Shown: piece after piece, positions 45,292 through 56,363 of the stretch
How the letters are laid out: every line of letters starts with the position of its first letter
Position numbering within the stretch: the first letter of the stretch is position 1
NCBI GenBank assembly: GCA_033064195.1
Contig: JARBJD010000157.1
Location: 1-64,000, forward strand
Source: Blattamonas nauphoetae
Lineage: Eukaryota; Preaxostyla; Oxymonadida
Direction of reading: 5' to 3'
Length of the DNA: 64,000 nucleotides
Position numbers and translations under genes: made by a program
The notes under the pieces: generated by a model
What the model saw: the letters and a program-made list of their open reading frames with translations, nothing else
What the model was told of the DNA's origin: nothing
The model's database searches: none

Positions 45292-45778
45292 AGCGCTTCG
45301 CATCCAGGTGTTGATTGCTGTTGTATGGTGCATCCTGAACTATCGAAGAGTCTCAATAAGTTGATTGGAGAGAAGAGGTGAGTTTAAGAGAGAGTGGGAT
45401 GATCCGATTCAAAAAAAGGCAAATTCAATCCAATTGTCGAACATTACTCATCCGATCATGAATACTGCTATAATTTCACAAAAATGTGTATGATCATGTC
45501 AGAAAAATCCATTGAAGAAAAAAGTTGACGATCCCGGGATTCGAACCTGGGTCCCAACAGCGGAAGTCTCTGAATCTACCAACTCGTCTATTTGTACAAT
45601 TTTTTTTGATCAAACATCCACACTGATATGGTTTAAAAAAACCAACTTTTTTTGCAGATTTCCAACGGTCATTCAGAAAACCAACGGTCGTTCAGAAAAC
45701 CAACGGTCGTTCAGAAAACCAACTGCAGCTTAGAATACCAACGGTACTCGAGAAAACCAACTTTAAATTGAGATGGCC
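45292..45778 (-). repeat. right long terminal inverted repeat of the 6.5-kb element
   Basis: Inverted copy of 39,251-39,751, with one fewer 19-bp repeat unit (three instead of four) and only scattered base differences elsewhere. It ends GAGATGGCC against the 14-bp duplication. Confidence 0.85.
45518..45597 (-). ncRNA. tRNA-like Pol III unit in the right inverted repeat
   Basis: Inverted copy of the unit at 39,447-39,526 with both boxes (B box complement at 45,537-45,547, A box complement at 45,579-45,590) and the terminator run unchanged. Both units would be transcribed inwards, toward the cargo. Confidence 0.6.
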
Positions 45779-45792
45779 GCTGCAACAGGCTG

Positions 45793-47027
45793 GATAGTCG
45801 GTGGATTGAGGCCTGTGTCGCGGAAAGAGGCTTTGACAATTTTTGGGCTTAATCCGTCTGAGAGAGCCTGGTCGAAAGCCTCTATGAAGGCTGTGCGTTT
45901 CTGTGATGCATCAGCAAGTGCTTGGGGACGGATGGAGCTCAGTAGGCCTTGTTTGATGGTGGCCGTGACATACTGATCGACTGGCTGCAGCATGTGTGTA
46001 GTATGTGAAGGGAGGATTGCGATGTCTATGCTATTTCGTTGACAAAGCAGTTGAACCGACGCCACATAATGAGAGCGAAGGCCGTCCATAATGAGGAGGA
46101 TCCGAGAGTTTTCTTGGTTGATGTTTTGTCTTCGTTGAAGCATATATGGAAGGATATACATTTGAAAGATCGTTGGGAATAATGTATTGGTCATCCTAGT
46201 TTGAGGATTTGAAATGATTATAAGGTTTGATCCTCTGAAAGGAGCATATTCCACTGGAAGCTGTTGAAAAGGAACCAAGAGGATGGTTGGCAAAAATTTG
46301 CCGTCGGCGGCGATAGTGAGGATGAAAGTAGTTTTGCTTGGGAGGGGTATTTGGGGGACAATGGGCCGTGGGTCGTCTGGTTCAACTGCTACCAGAACAT
46401 TATGGTTGGGGGCAGAATTGGCAAAAGACTCATCTAAATTAAAAACAAGTGAATTGGGATACATGTACAATTGTCGCAATCGAAGGTAATGATCGAACCA
46501 CGGTCTTATAATCTGTGCGGATGTTTGGCGAAAACGCTCATGAGGGAATTGTTCGCTCTTTTTTTAGGCTGATTTCGTTCCTTCCGTTTACGAAAGAATA
46601 TCCGAAGGTTGATGAGAGGGAAGGGTGAGTGGCTGTAACAGGACGTTGCCTGATTTGATCTTCGCACTATATCAAAAAAAGATAGAGAAAAAAGAGAGTA
46701 TACCAAAGATCTGATGGATTGAGCCGAATGAAATATTCGCTGGCCTCGATCTCTCAAGATATCCTGTACGACTGCTTCCTGCTCCACATCGGATAATATC
46801 GGAGGGCGTCCGACGATTCCGCAACGTCTGTTTGCTTTGATATTCTTCACTGCTCGCTCAAGAACGTGTTTCCCGATGTTGCCCACGCGACCAACTCTCG
46901 CAAAAGGAATGCCATGATCAAACGCAATTCGAGCGAAACGCTCCCCACGATGTTGTATGTTGCGGTACTCCTCCGTCCCCGCGAGACGGAGGATTTCTGC
47001 ATCGGAGATGCGACTTATTTTTGGCAT
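45793..47027 (-). CDS. pogo/Tigger transposase (main part)
   Basis: Starts MPKISRISDAEILRL with helix-turn-helix regions (GRVGNIGKHVLERAVKNI, then GRPPILSDVEQEAV). A 37-bp intron lies at 46,667-46,703 (GTATAC to ATAG). The DDE core follows: SLVFNLDESFA (first Asp), RILLIMDGLRSHY (second Asp), ILPSHTTHMLQPVDQY (third Asp and the typical pogo motif). There is a frame change near the run of seven T at 46,559-46,565, either a real indel or a sequencing slip. At 45,793 the frame enters the inserted element; the remaining C-terminal codons continue in frame at 39,236. Apart from these two events the gene looks intact, so insertion was recent. Confidence 0.8.
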
Positions 47028-47128
47028 GAAAATGATGGGGCGTATGGGGGATTTACCCCCCATTTTTTAAAAACCCCCAATTGATCAAGGACTAATTTTA
47101 AATTTACCTTGATAATCTCTGATAGGTT

Positions 47129-47600
47129 CTATGAATTCACAATTAGATCAGGAAATAGAGAAGTCGATGATGAGAACTGACAAACTCCTTGATCGGCATA
47201 TTCAAGAAACAGAACAGGTTTGTCTCCTTGAATAGTCCTCATAAAAGAAGGAACTCCAAGGATGAACGTGTTTGTGATACCAAAATCTGGAAGAGAGGGC
47301 AGGGAGAAGTGTCAGGTGATAATCGAGATAGAGAACAGAGCAGATTAGAACATAAACAAATAATTGCATAAACTGTTGTCTTTCAAGAGCAAACTTGTAG
47401 GTCTGGATGATTGTTACGGTGTGATACTCGGCGAGGGCGACCGTAGAAGTGTTGATGATTGCTGGAGAAAGGTATCTCCCTTCAGGAACAACAATGTACA
47501 CTCTAATGCAAATGAGTGAACATGAAAGAGACATACCGTACATATTCCCCTTGTGCATTCAAAAGAAGGATACGAGTTTTGAAGAAATGAAATCGGTGAA
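47129..47600 (-). CDS. small host gene, at least three exons, function unknown
   Basis: Three exons can be joined in frame: one ending NAQGEYVR (about 47,538), then VYIVVPEGRYLSPAIINTST through YKFALERQQFMQLF (to about 47,370) after a 34-bp intron (GTATGT to TTAG), then DFGITNTFILGVPSFMRTIQ to FPDLIVNS and a stop at 47,129. The product is a beta-rich domain with a central helix and recalls the second half of a PCNA-fold (Rad9/Hus1-type) clamp protein, but this is a weak impression. Upstream exons were not found. The pogo element sits 37 bp beyond its stop. Confidence 0.4.
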
Positions 47601-49532
47601 AAGAAAGACAGACCCAAGGTAGCTTATTCCTACATGACTGAAAAAAATGTACGAAAGATCACACACTGGGCATCCGCTAGCCACAAGAAAGTTGATATTT
47701 GTCGTTGATTCACATTGACAGACCTTTGATACATGAGATCAATCAAGCAGAAACTGAGATCGATCGATCTCAGTTCCGGTTTTTGGGACTGGGATCAATG
47801 ACTTAATTAAGCGTATCAATATTTGTCTCAATGATGTGTCAAATAGTCAAAATAAGAATCTTGAAAAAGCGAAATGGTTGTAGTGTGATAGAATAAACAC
47901 TGAAAAGAGGAAAACCCACTCAACTTTTGCTTTAGATTGTCTGTCGTGTTGGCCAATGCTACGTCATGATCTCGGCCTTCCTCTGCATCGTTGCTTAATT
48001 CCTGTTGTTCATCAGATGGCGTTCATCGATTCCGTGCAGCCTCTCTCCTCATCTTCCTGTTCCATCCCCCAGTGCTCGCTCTCGACATCATTCGCAGGTT
48101 CCACTAGCTTAACTTCCTCTTTGCGCATTTTCTGCGTTTGCTTGCTCAGCTTCAGCTTTTCGTGTGAGTCGCTGGTCTGTTTCTCGACCTGTCTTCCATC
48201 GTCTGCAGGAACTGCGGCTTCCATCGCTGCTGTCGGCCTCGTTGTGGTTGCACTCTTCTGAGGGAGTGTCGGCATGAGAATCGACGACTGCTTCATAAAC
48301 GGCTACATCTTCAGCACCACGTCTCGCAAGGAGCTCTCCCGCAGTTGCTGCTCGAAGGCGACAGATGTGTCGACAGCGTCGACTGCGAGTGTGGAGAGAG
48401 AGGGGGATCATCTGTGTCGTTCTCAGCTTGGTTTGGGTTTGCGACGTGCGTGTGTGACGTGTACATCTGCGCAGTTGGTGTTGTCCTTTCGTGTGTTGCT
48501 TTGGGCGATGTGCTTCGTGCTGGCGGAAGACACGGATGAATTGGCTCGGTGAGTGTCGACAGAGTTGTGTGGAGTGGTGGAAGTGTGATTGGTCGGATCA
48601 GCAGAGTCGTCTGGAGATGTTTGTATTCTGTGATTTCGGATGGCTGTTTGGGCTTGGTTGCAGGAACGAGATTTAAGACTGGGTGAATAGTCAACGGACT
48701 GGATGATCATGAAACAGATCGGATGTGGCTGCGGAATGGCGGGAATGCGGAGTGCATCCCATTTCGACAAGTAAAACGAGAAGTGCTTCACAGATGGTTG
48801 AAAAGTCGAGAATGGGAAAGATAATCTGGTCACAATGTGTCGGTTAGTGACAAAAGGAATTGTTTGGAGAGAGGACGGTTGACGATGGGACAGTCAAAGA
48901 CAGCCGCGTTGAGAACGACCAACGCAAACGAGCAGACCACTTCTGGACGATTGGAGGCGATCCCAGAATCTGTTCATCTGCACCAGCAATCATCCCATTC
49001 CCAACATCCGAGGAGAGTCCGCAGAAATGAGTTGGAATCATTCGAGAGAGTTGGATTCGACGCGTCATTTGAGATCTGGGAGATTATTTTTGAAAGGTTG
49101 CAAAACACTATGGAGCGTCACCAAAAATTATTTTTTGCCTAATTCACAGTTACAGGCTTAAAGAGATAATGAGCCATAAATTGAGTGAATTTTGTTTTGA
49201 TCGCGTTTGAGACGACCATTTTTTCACCAGCACAAATTGACACACTTTCTGATACAATACACGTCATAAAACCAAGAAGTGGTGTAAAACGCTAAAAAAT
49301 AACGGATACATGAGCAAAAAGTGAAATAAATGCACAAATCATTCAAAAAACCATGAAAAGCACCTCAATGCTCTATCTCTCGAGACGAGGAGTATTGCCC
49401 TGGAATAATCTGAACATGTCAGGATGGTTATTTTGATGTCAATTTACGAAGGAATATCAGTTTTGAGGGATAGTATCTAGAAGGGAGGATGAACAGAAAA
49501 CGCGTGTTGATCCCAGGACGAGACGAACAATA
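47601..49532. other. low-complexity coding-like stretch, no recognised gene
   Basis: Minus-strand frames at 48,423-48,833, 48,311-48,694 and 48,012-48,411 are Ser/Thr/Pro- and Glu/Lys-rich and overlap in different frames, so at most one is real. They may be exons of a disordered protein. A plus-strand frame at 48,837-49,142 has no recognisable feature. 49.15-49.5 kb is AT-rich noncoding DNA. Confidence 0.3.
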
Positions 49533-50106
49533 TCATCTGAACAAAACAGAAAAAATGAAGGAAAACATGTGAAAATACCAGATTATGACTTTAATCAGTG
49601 AGATGACAAGTCTCGAAGTTGTCGGGAAGACTGTTGAAAACCGACTTTGGAGAGAGAAGATGAAAAAGAAAGAACAATGGAAACTTTGTTGGTTCACATC
49701 AAACGAAGTGTTCAAACACTGATCATACGCGAATGAGAAGGTACGTCCAAGAATTGGCGAAGAGGGGTCACCGCCAGCTGAAATCTGAATGAAAAGAGTG
49801 GATGAATCGGTAAATGAACGTACAAAACCTTCAGTGTGTTGATTGAAGGGGTATATGCAGACAATGAGAATGGTTAGGCAAATCTCCAGACTTACACAAA
49901 AATTTGACGCCAGCAACTTTTGAAAAATAATCACCCATCTCACTGGTCACTGACAGATTATCTGGGAGAGATGGAAATAAAGAGAGAAATAATGGAAAGG
50001 ACAGATTAACCAAGTCAAAATAGGTCTGATGATCGTGATAAAGAGAAGAAATCTCGATGACTAATATACAATTGAACAACGAATGGTAACCTGCTGAATA
50101 AATCAC
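49533..50106 (-). CDS. possible small multi-exon host gene, unknown
   Basis: Several short minus-strand coding-like pieces separated by GT-AG candidates about 30-50 bp long, for example DYFSKVAGVKFL and, after a GTTTTG to TTCAG intron, ISAGGDPSSPILGRTFSFAY with NTSFDVNQQ. The pieces are beta-rich. I could not join them into one certain frame and do not recognise the family. Confidence 0.25.
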
Positions 50107-50404
50107 TCTAAGAGAGAAATAATCGTCGAGACATGGTAAAGGAGATCCGTCGCGGTGGAATAAAGAAATTATTTGATCAACAAGCGTGATTCATCCAGTT
50201 CTTCAATCGGATCGGGATGAAGAATTATTGTGGGACGATCCATCTCGAGATTTCAATGAAAGTGCTTATAAACAAAATTCAACACGGATAGTGGGTCTTT
50301 TACTTCGTTCTTTCGAGTTTTATGAGAATTTAAACACTAGTTATTTTCTGAGATCAAAAAAGCTGAGATCGATGAGATCAGTCTCAAAGGTCTGCACATT
50401 GTAG

Positions 50405-51349
50405 TCATGTGAAAGTGAGAACATGCCGCATCGAGACACTATGACGTTTCAAACGGGAGTGAATGAGTGTTAGTTCGAGATGGGTCATCAGCTCTTCTTG
50501 TTCCAGTGTCTGCAGCAGTATCTTCCCTCCACCAACAATTTTGTCTATGTCGGTTTTTCTTCTGCTGAAATCAGAGAGCAGTAGGTATAAAATCCAGCCT
50601 TGAGCGTCTTCGTCTTCACCTTTTGAGAGAAGTGACTGGAAGACCAACGGGATGCTAGAAGAACGAAGGAAATCCAGTGTTGGTTGGTGATATGCACTTG
50701 CTTTAAAAATTTTGTCCAGCAAAGTGAATGCTTTTTTGTATTCATCGTTCCACGACAAGAGGTGAGGATGGCGATAAAGCTGGATGAGGGATTGCTCGAT
50801 TGGAATCACCGTTCGATGCAGCATCACTTCTCGGAGTGCTTGAACGTCAGTGTTGCGATAAAAAGATTTGTTTTCAGAGATGTTGGTGGGGAACGATCCG
50901 ACACTTCTGAAAAGAATCTCGAGAATCTTGTTCAGCTCATTCTTATCAGAGCCCTTCAGTTTTGATGAAAACCGGTCGGCAAATTCAGCAAGAAGTGACA
51001 GAGTATCGCAGTATATCGTTGGATGTGACGAAGACAACATGACAGCAATCGAATCCACAAAGCCTGCTGCAGGGTGTGATGAACCATGTCCAGTTGTTTT
51101 CAGCAAATCATCGAAATGGTCGCTGTAGAGGGTTCCACGCTCCATTCGAGAAATGAACGATGATGTTTTTTGAAGAAGCTCTTTTTCAAATGGGTATCCA
51201 TCTCGGACCATTGAAACAAGAGAGACAAAGACTTGTGAATCAGAAGCAGCTGTGATGGTATCAGTCTGATTCCATTTCAAGAATGGAGAGTATTCTGGTG
51301 AAGGAATTCGATGATGAGGAAATAAAGGTATACTTTCTGAAGATATCAT
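50405..51349 (-). CDS. armadillo-like helical protein of a lineage-specific family
   Basis: A 314-residue intron-free gene. It begins with a short lead containing YSPFLKWNQTD, then helix pairs throughout: VFVSLVSMVRDGYPFEKELL, SIAVMLSSSHPTIYCDTLSL, LNKILEILFRSVGSFPTN and LLDKIFKASAYHQPTLDFLR. No catalytic motif, signal peptide or membrane segment. The lead followed by a long helical solenoid is a pattern I recall from many predicted proteins of oxymonad genomes; that family link is recollection, not a search result. Probable role is protein binding. Confidence 0.6.
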   Translation of the reverse strand: MISSESIPLFPHHRIPSPEYSPFLKWNQTDTITAASDSQVFVSLVSMVRDGYPFEKELLQKTSSFISRMERGTLYSDHFDDLLKTTGHGSSHPAAGFVDSIAVMLSSSHPTIYCDTLSLLAEFADRFSSKLKGSDKNELNKILEILFRSVGSFPTNISENKSFYRNTDVQALREVMLHRTVIPIEQSLIQLYRHPHLLSWNDEYKKAFTLLDKIFKASAYHQPTLDFLRSSSIPLVFQSLLSKGEDEDAQGWILYLLLSDFSRRKTDIDKIVGGGKILLQTLEQEELMTHLELTLIHSRLKRHSVSMRHVLTFT

Positions 51350-51562
51350 TGGGGTACCGATTTCTGTGTCTCACTATTATGGGAGAAATGTTGAGACAAG
51401 AATCTTTTCTCCAGGAGCGTCAACCGTGCACAGATCCAGGTTTGGACCGAGTGAGAGTTCAAAATCGTCGATGAAATTCGATAGTGAACACTAGACTCAC
51501 ATTTGAGAAGACCTGACCATTAGGTTACGGGGATTGATCACGATTATTGAACACCTAGTCCC

Positions 51563-54500
51563 ATGCAAACACCTGCTCTGGAGAAGGCATCATTATGGAT
51601 GGTTCCAGTCGATTCAAATCCACCGCAGCCAATCGATTCAAATCCTCCGCAGCCAATCGAACAGGTGCATTTGATTGAAGCTCGTATTCCTGAACACGCC
51701 CAATCACAATCTCCCAACTTGGTCCCATTTCTACAAAAGTTCGGCGAGGTCCTCTCGATTGATCCACTCTCCCAATGTCCTATCGCCACTGCCGAATCCT
51801 TCACAATTGTTCTTCTCTCGCGTGTCCCCTTTTCAACAATCTGTCAGAGCATATCGAATGACTCCTCAGTAAATGAAGTGAAACTTAACCTTGCATCAAC
51901 TCAGCTGGATGTTCACAGGTTGGAGATCAAGACCCTCCCAGAGGGATGTTCGGAAGAAGCTCTCCGAACTCTGATTTCGCCTCACACATCCTGCACTGTC
52001 GTCATCACGCCATCAGCTTCTTCTTCCATCAAATCGTCAAGTGCTATTCTCATGTATCCGACTGAGCAAGCAGCCATTGCAGCCTTCAGAGCGAGTTCGA
52101 CGTGGATGTTTGAAGGCCAACCACTCAAACCATGTTTTGTAGCTCTTCGCACAGACAGAGAGATGGGAAAGGAGAAATCCGATCGATTCTTGGAACTGTC
52201 AAATCTTCCACTACTAGTAGTGTTAGAAAACCGCCCGTGTTCAGAAACCCGCAACTGGTGTTGGAAAAACCGCAACCGGACGATCTTCATCATAATAAAG
52301 CTCTTTATCCATTTCTACACACTAATCTCCAATTTTCTCACCTTTTTGAAAAAATCAATCACAAACAATCGTGAAGTGACTCAATTTAAACTGATCTTTC
52401 ACGAGACTCTGAGTTGAAGTCAATATCTGTATGAGTCCCGATATTATCTCCTCCTCCGAATGTTGCATCTATTAGATTATCTCAGGTATGATTTTAAGAA
52501 AGAGACATACTTCATTGTTGACACTTGGTAATTCTCCCTTGAATCGCTGATCATCTCACTACCAATGGTCGGGTGGAGTTGAAAAACAGGTATATTTGAG
52601 AATCGAGACGAGCTTTGTGGTTGAATGACATGAATTGAGTCGTGGGCTTAGAAACACCAATTTTGGTTTGAATCATGACCCATTGATGTCAATGTCGCAT
52701 TTCACAGATGTGTTTTACCTCTTCATTTTTTCCAGAAAACTTATTCATTCCTTCTGTAGAGACCATGAGAAAAACAGAATAATGCATGAATGAAGTGGCG
52801 GTTTTATCACGCTGGTTGCGGTTTTCTGACGGTTTGCGGTTTTCTAACACCACTATAAACACGACGAAAGAGACACTGCAAAATCATCTCCCCGGGATGA
52901 ATGTGACTGTCTGCATCCCAATTTACGATAACAATGTTCCACCAGCAACAAGAACCGTGTGGATCCAGCTGATGACAGAACGAGAATACAACATTGTCCG
53001 TGGCTGGAAAGATCAGCGCGTGATCGTTGGTCGGAAGATCAAGATTGATGAAGTGAGTGAACAACGAGCAATAAAGAAACAGTCAATTCTTCGTTTGTTG
53101 CATGAAGGACAGTGGGACACCCAATCCATGAGGAAAATGGTTCTTTGCATCTCCACTTCGGAAAACTCAGACTCAATTTCCGTCGCAGTGGAAGTTGGGG
53201 ACATAATCAGGGTTGACCATGAATTTGAAAATGGGTGGACATTCGGAACGAACGAGCGGACGAATGATAGCGGATGGATCATCACATCGTCCCTTGGACC
53301 CCCAATCACTTCAAATCCATCGCAGCCAATCGATTCAAATCCTCCACTGCCAATCGAACAACTGCTTTTGATTGAAGCTCGCATTCCTCAACACGCTGAA
53401 TCACAGTCTCCCAACTTGGTCCCATTTCTCCAAAAGTTCGGCGAGGTCCTCTCGTTTGATCCAGTCTCCCAATCTCCTCTCGCCACTGCCAAATCCTTCA
53501 CAATAGTTCTTCTTTCGCGTGTGCCATTTTTCACAATCAGTCAGACAATCTCGATTGACTTCTCAGTCAATGACGTGAAACTGAACCTCGCACCAACTCA
53601 GCTGGATTCGAGATTGGAGATCAATCCTCTCCCAGAGGGATGCACGGAAGAACATCTCCGAACTATGATTTCGCCTCACACATCCTGCACTGTCCTCATC
53701 ACGCCATCGACCTCCCCTTGTGTCCAATCGTCGACAGCGTCTCTCGTTTTTCCGACCGAGCAAGCAGCCATTGCAGCCTTCAGAGCGAGTTCGACGTGGA
53801 TGTTTGAAGGACAACCAATCAAACCATGTTTTGTTGCTCTTCGAACTAACAGTGGGCTTGGAAAGCAGAAATCCAGTAGATTCTTTGAACTGTCAAATCT
53901 TCCACTAAACACGACGAAAGAGACACTGAAAAGCCATCTCCCTGGGATGAATGTGACTGGCTTCATCCCAATTTACAATAAAAAAGTTCAACCAGGAACA
54001 AGAACCTGGTGTATCCAGCTGATGACAGAACGAGAATTCAACATTGTCCGTGGCTGGAATGACCAGCTCGTGGTTGGTGGTCGGAAGATCAGTATATGCA
54101 AAGTGAGGAGAGACAATGCAATGAAGAAACAATCACAAACTCCTTCGTTGTATCAAGGACAGTTGGGCACTCAATCCATGAGGAAAATGGTTCTTTGCAT
54201 CTCCACACTGGAAGAATCAGACTCGATTTCCGTCGCAGTGGAAGTTGGGGACATAATCAGGGTTGACCATGAATTTGAAAATGGGTGGACATTCGGAACG
54301 AATGAGCGGACGTATGAAAGCGGCTGGATCATCACATCGTCCCTTGGACCCCCAATCACATCAAATATTATGTTGTCAATCGAACAGCCGCTTTTGATTG
54401 AAGCTTTCGTTCCTCAACACGCTGAATCGCAATCTCAAAACTTGGTCCCATTTCTCCAAAAGTTCGGCGAGGTCCTCTCGATTGATCCAGTCACCCAATG

Positions 54501-56024
54501 TCCTATCGCCACTGCCAAATCCTTCACAATTGCTCTTCTCTCGCGTGTACCATTTTCAACCATCAGTCAGAGCATATCGAATGACTCCTCAGTCAATGAC
54601 GTGAAACTGAACCTCGCGCCATGTCAGCTGGATGCCAGAAGGTTGGAGATCAGTCCACTCCCAGAGGGATGCACGAAGAACATCTCCGAACTCTGATTTC
54701 GCCTCACACATCCTGCACTGTCCTCATCACGCCATCGACCTCCCCTTGTGTCCAATCGTCGACAGCGTCTCTCGTTTTTCCGACTGAGCAAGCAGCCATT
54801 GCAGCCTTCAGAGCGAGTTCGACGTGGACGTTTGAAGGCCAACCACTCAAACCTTCATTTTCTCATTCTCGCGATGTCAACTCAGATGATACGAAGAGAT
54901 CCAACGGAGAACTCGCGATTGGTGTTCGCAGGATTAAACTTGACGAACATCTTCCGGTTTCGTCTCGCAATACGAACAAGCCAGTAGTCCTCACTCTTCG
55001 ACAACCATCACACATCGTCTCTGGACCCATCCCTACCCAGGCTCTCCCGCCTCCTCTTCATCATCTCCAACCATTCCGAGTCAAATTCACTTTTGATCCG
55101 ACTGACTATGAAGGAGCAGTGGGAGTGCGGGAAGGGGAGGAGGTGCTGGTGTCGGAGGAGAGGGCGGATGGGTGGAGTGTTGTGTGTTGGCCAGATGGGC
55201 GAGAGCGCGGACTCGTTCCAACTTCGTACATCGAACGATTGGACAAGCCACACACTCCCGACAGCAACGCCTTGCTTCAACATCCCCACAATACCTCATT
55301 TATTCCTCCCAACACCTTGCTTCCAACTCCTACCCAACAGCCAGCACTGAACTATCACCAGCATCCAATGTCACCCAACCCCACGTCACTGACAACCCCT
55401 GCCCAACAGCCAGTGCCATCCTATCACCAGCATCAAGTGCCCTCCATCACAAACACCTCCGCTCAGCAGCTGCCAGATCCAACCCCATTTTTGGACACAC
55501 CGAACTGGCAAGAGGGACAGACACTGCGAGCCTCCGAAGATTATTCTGCTCCGCCTGAACACTCGAACTGTCTGTCGCTTCGAGCGGGTCAGACAGTGAT
55601 GCTTGTCTCGTTTGGGGAAGTGTGGTGTTATGTTCGGGACAGTGTGACAAATCAGGAAGGAGATGTCCCCACTCGCTCTCTGAACTCTTCGCTTCATCCC
55701 ACAACTCATCCTTCGTATCAACAGCAACAGAATTGGCCTCCAAGCCAGCCTCTCCTTCATCTCACTCCTTCCCCCAATCCCGTTCAACAGTTTGAAAAGC
55801 TCAACATCCCGACTGCGGTCATTGCCACCTCTCCAACACCCAAAGACGACACGCCACGCACTTGTTTTCTCACAGGTGCTGTGATTGTGAAGTGTGCGCA
55901 TCTGTTGAACGAGCCTGACGTGTTCTACGAATATGACAAACTGATCGAGTATGTGAGGAATCATGAGATGTCACCCCAATCCTTCGAGACGATGTCTCTG
56001 GAGGACATTGTCATGGATTATTGA
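51563..56024 (+). pseudogene. modular gene: RRM-like/SH3-like repeats, two SH3 domains, U-box-like end (disrupted)
   Basis: Three tandem modules begin near 51.6, 53.3 and 54.4 kb. Each has an IE-x-ARIP / LVPFLQKFGEVLSIDP region, a beta-alpha-beta unit like an RRM (LPEGCTEEHLRTLISPHTSC), and in modules 1 and 2 a second RRM-like unit (LSNLPLNTTKETL) plus an SH3-like domain (VEVGDIIRVDHEFENGWTFG). The C-terminus has two clearer SH3 domains (FRVKFTFDPTDYEGAVGV; QTLRASEDYSAPPEHSNCLS) and a U-box-like end (CFLTGAVIVKCAHL to MSPQSFETMSLEDIV). A 642-bp TIR element interrupts module 1, and module 3 has lost one G near 54,675 relative to module 2, shifting the frame. So the copy is probably a pseudogene unless the deletion is an assembly error. 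RNA/protein scaffold function is inference. Confidence 0.6.
52214..52855. mobile_element. 642-bp TIR element inserted in the RRM/SH3 gene
   Basis: Flanked by TA at 52,212-52,213 and 52,856-52,857. Ends are inverted: TAGTAGTGTTAGAAAACCGC on the left, GCGGTTTTCTAACACCACTA on the right, with further AACCGC words inside each end. The uninterrupted paralogous module at 53.9 kb reads straight through (LPL then NTTKETL), which fixes the insertion point between those codons. No coding capacity. A related orphan end lies at 20,512-20,563. Confidence 0.8.
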
Positions 56025-56268
56025 GTCTGTTCGCCATTCTTGATATTTAGCCTTTTTCTGAGTGCTTTTGACTGTTTTCGTGCTTCTCACCTCACATTCG
56101 CCCAGGTTGCTTCCGTATAGCTTATTCTTTGGAAGAATACTCTGAAAGAGATGATTAACACAATCTGAAGAAAGATGTGATCGCAACCTGGACGAGTTTG
56201 AGATGAGAATCACGAAGAAAGACAAGTGCGCTCAGAAAGAGGAAAAACATCGAAAATGGAGAAAATGT

Positions 56269-56363
56269 TCAATTATCACGAACAATGTCGTCGAGAGACG
56301 CCGACTCGAAGGACTGTGGCGACATCGCATTCTCCCTCACAAATTCTGCGAGTGCTCCAAATT
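56269..56363 (-). CDS. severed last part of the kinase/SPRY/SH3 gene
   Basis: Minus-strand reading gives FYEFGALAEFVRENAMSPQS, FESASLDDIVRDN and a stop, matching the U-box-like end of the plus-strand gene (MSPQSFETMSLEDIV). It continues the frame of the minus-strand gene interrupted at 60,617. The 4.2-kb element at 56,375-60,616 and its 11-bp duplication lie between. Confidence 0.75.

Larger units (their letters stand above)
39251..45778. mobile_element. 6.5-kb element with long tRNA-bearing inverted ends and a gene cargo
   Basis: The direct repeat GCTGCAACAGGCTG lies at 39,237-39,250 and 45,779-45,792, inside the pogo transposase codons, and removing 39,251-45,792 restores that frame exactly. 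The ends are inverted repeats of about 500 bp (39,251-39,751) and 487 bp (45,292-45,778), nearly identical. Each contains a 19-bp tandem repeat, a tRNA-like sequence with Pol III boxes and terminator, and unique DNA. The terminal bases differ slightly (CC before TCAATTTGAAG on the left; seven extra bases on the right). Inside is an intron-containing minus-strand gene with a phosphatase-like domain, and no transposase, integrase or polymerase I can recognise. A 14-bp duplication fits no common cut-and-paste family I know. Confidence 0.8.
38928..47092 (-). mobile_element. pogo/Tigger element split by a 6.5-kb insertion
   Basis: Outer ends are inverted repeats sharing AATTGGGGGTTTTTAAAAAA and the next GGGGGGTA, flanked by TA at 38,926-38,927 and 47,093-47,094, as expected for pogo/Tigger. 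Without the insertion at 39,251-45,778 (and one copy of its 14-bp duplication) the element would be 1.62 kb. Its one gene is a DDE_1 transposase on the minus strand. The last part of the gene (39,236 to 39,047, reading KLTDAELPRRLNPAPARRDH) lies on the far side of the insertion. The element ends 37 bp from the stop of the host gene at 47,129. Confidence 0.85.

Noticed and set aside
45512-45733. Frame starting KKKVDDPGIRTWVPTAEV (also at 39,253-39,531) as a gene
   Set aside because: It is the translated tRNA-like unit and 19-bp repeats of the inverted ends.
38928-47092. Two separate pogo copies in opposite directions instead of one split copy
   Set aside because: The two pieces encode adjoining parts of one transposase in the same direction, the frame joins exactly at the 14-bp repeat, and the outer ends are a matching TIR pair with TA on both sides.
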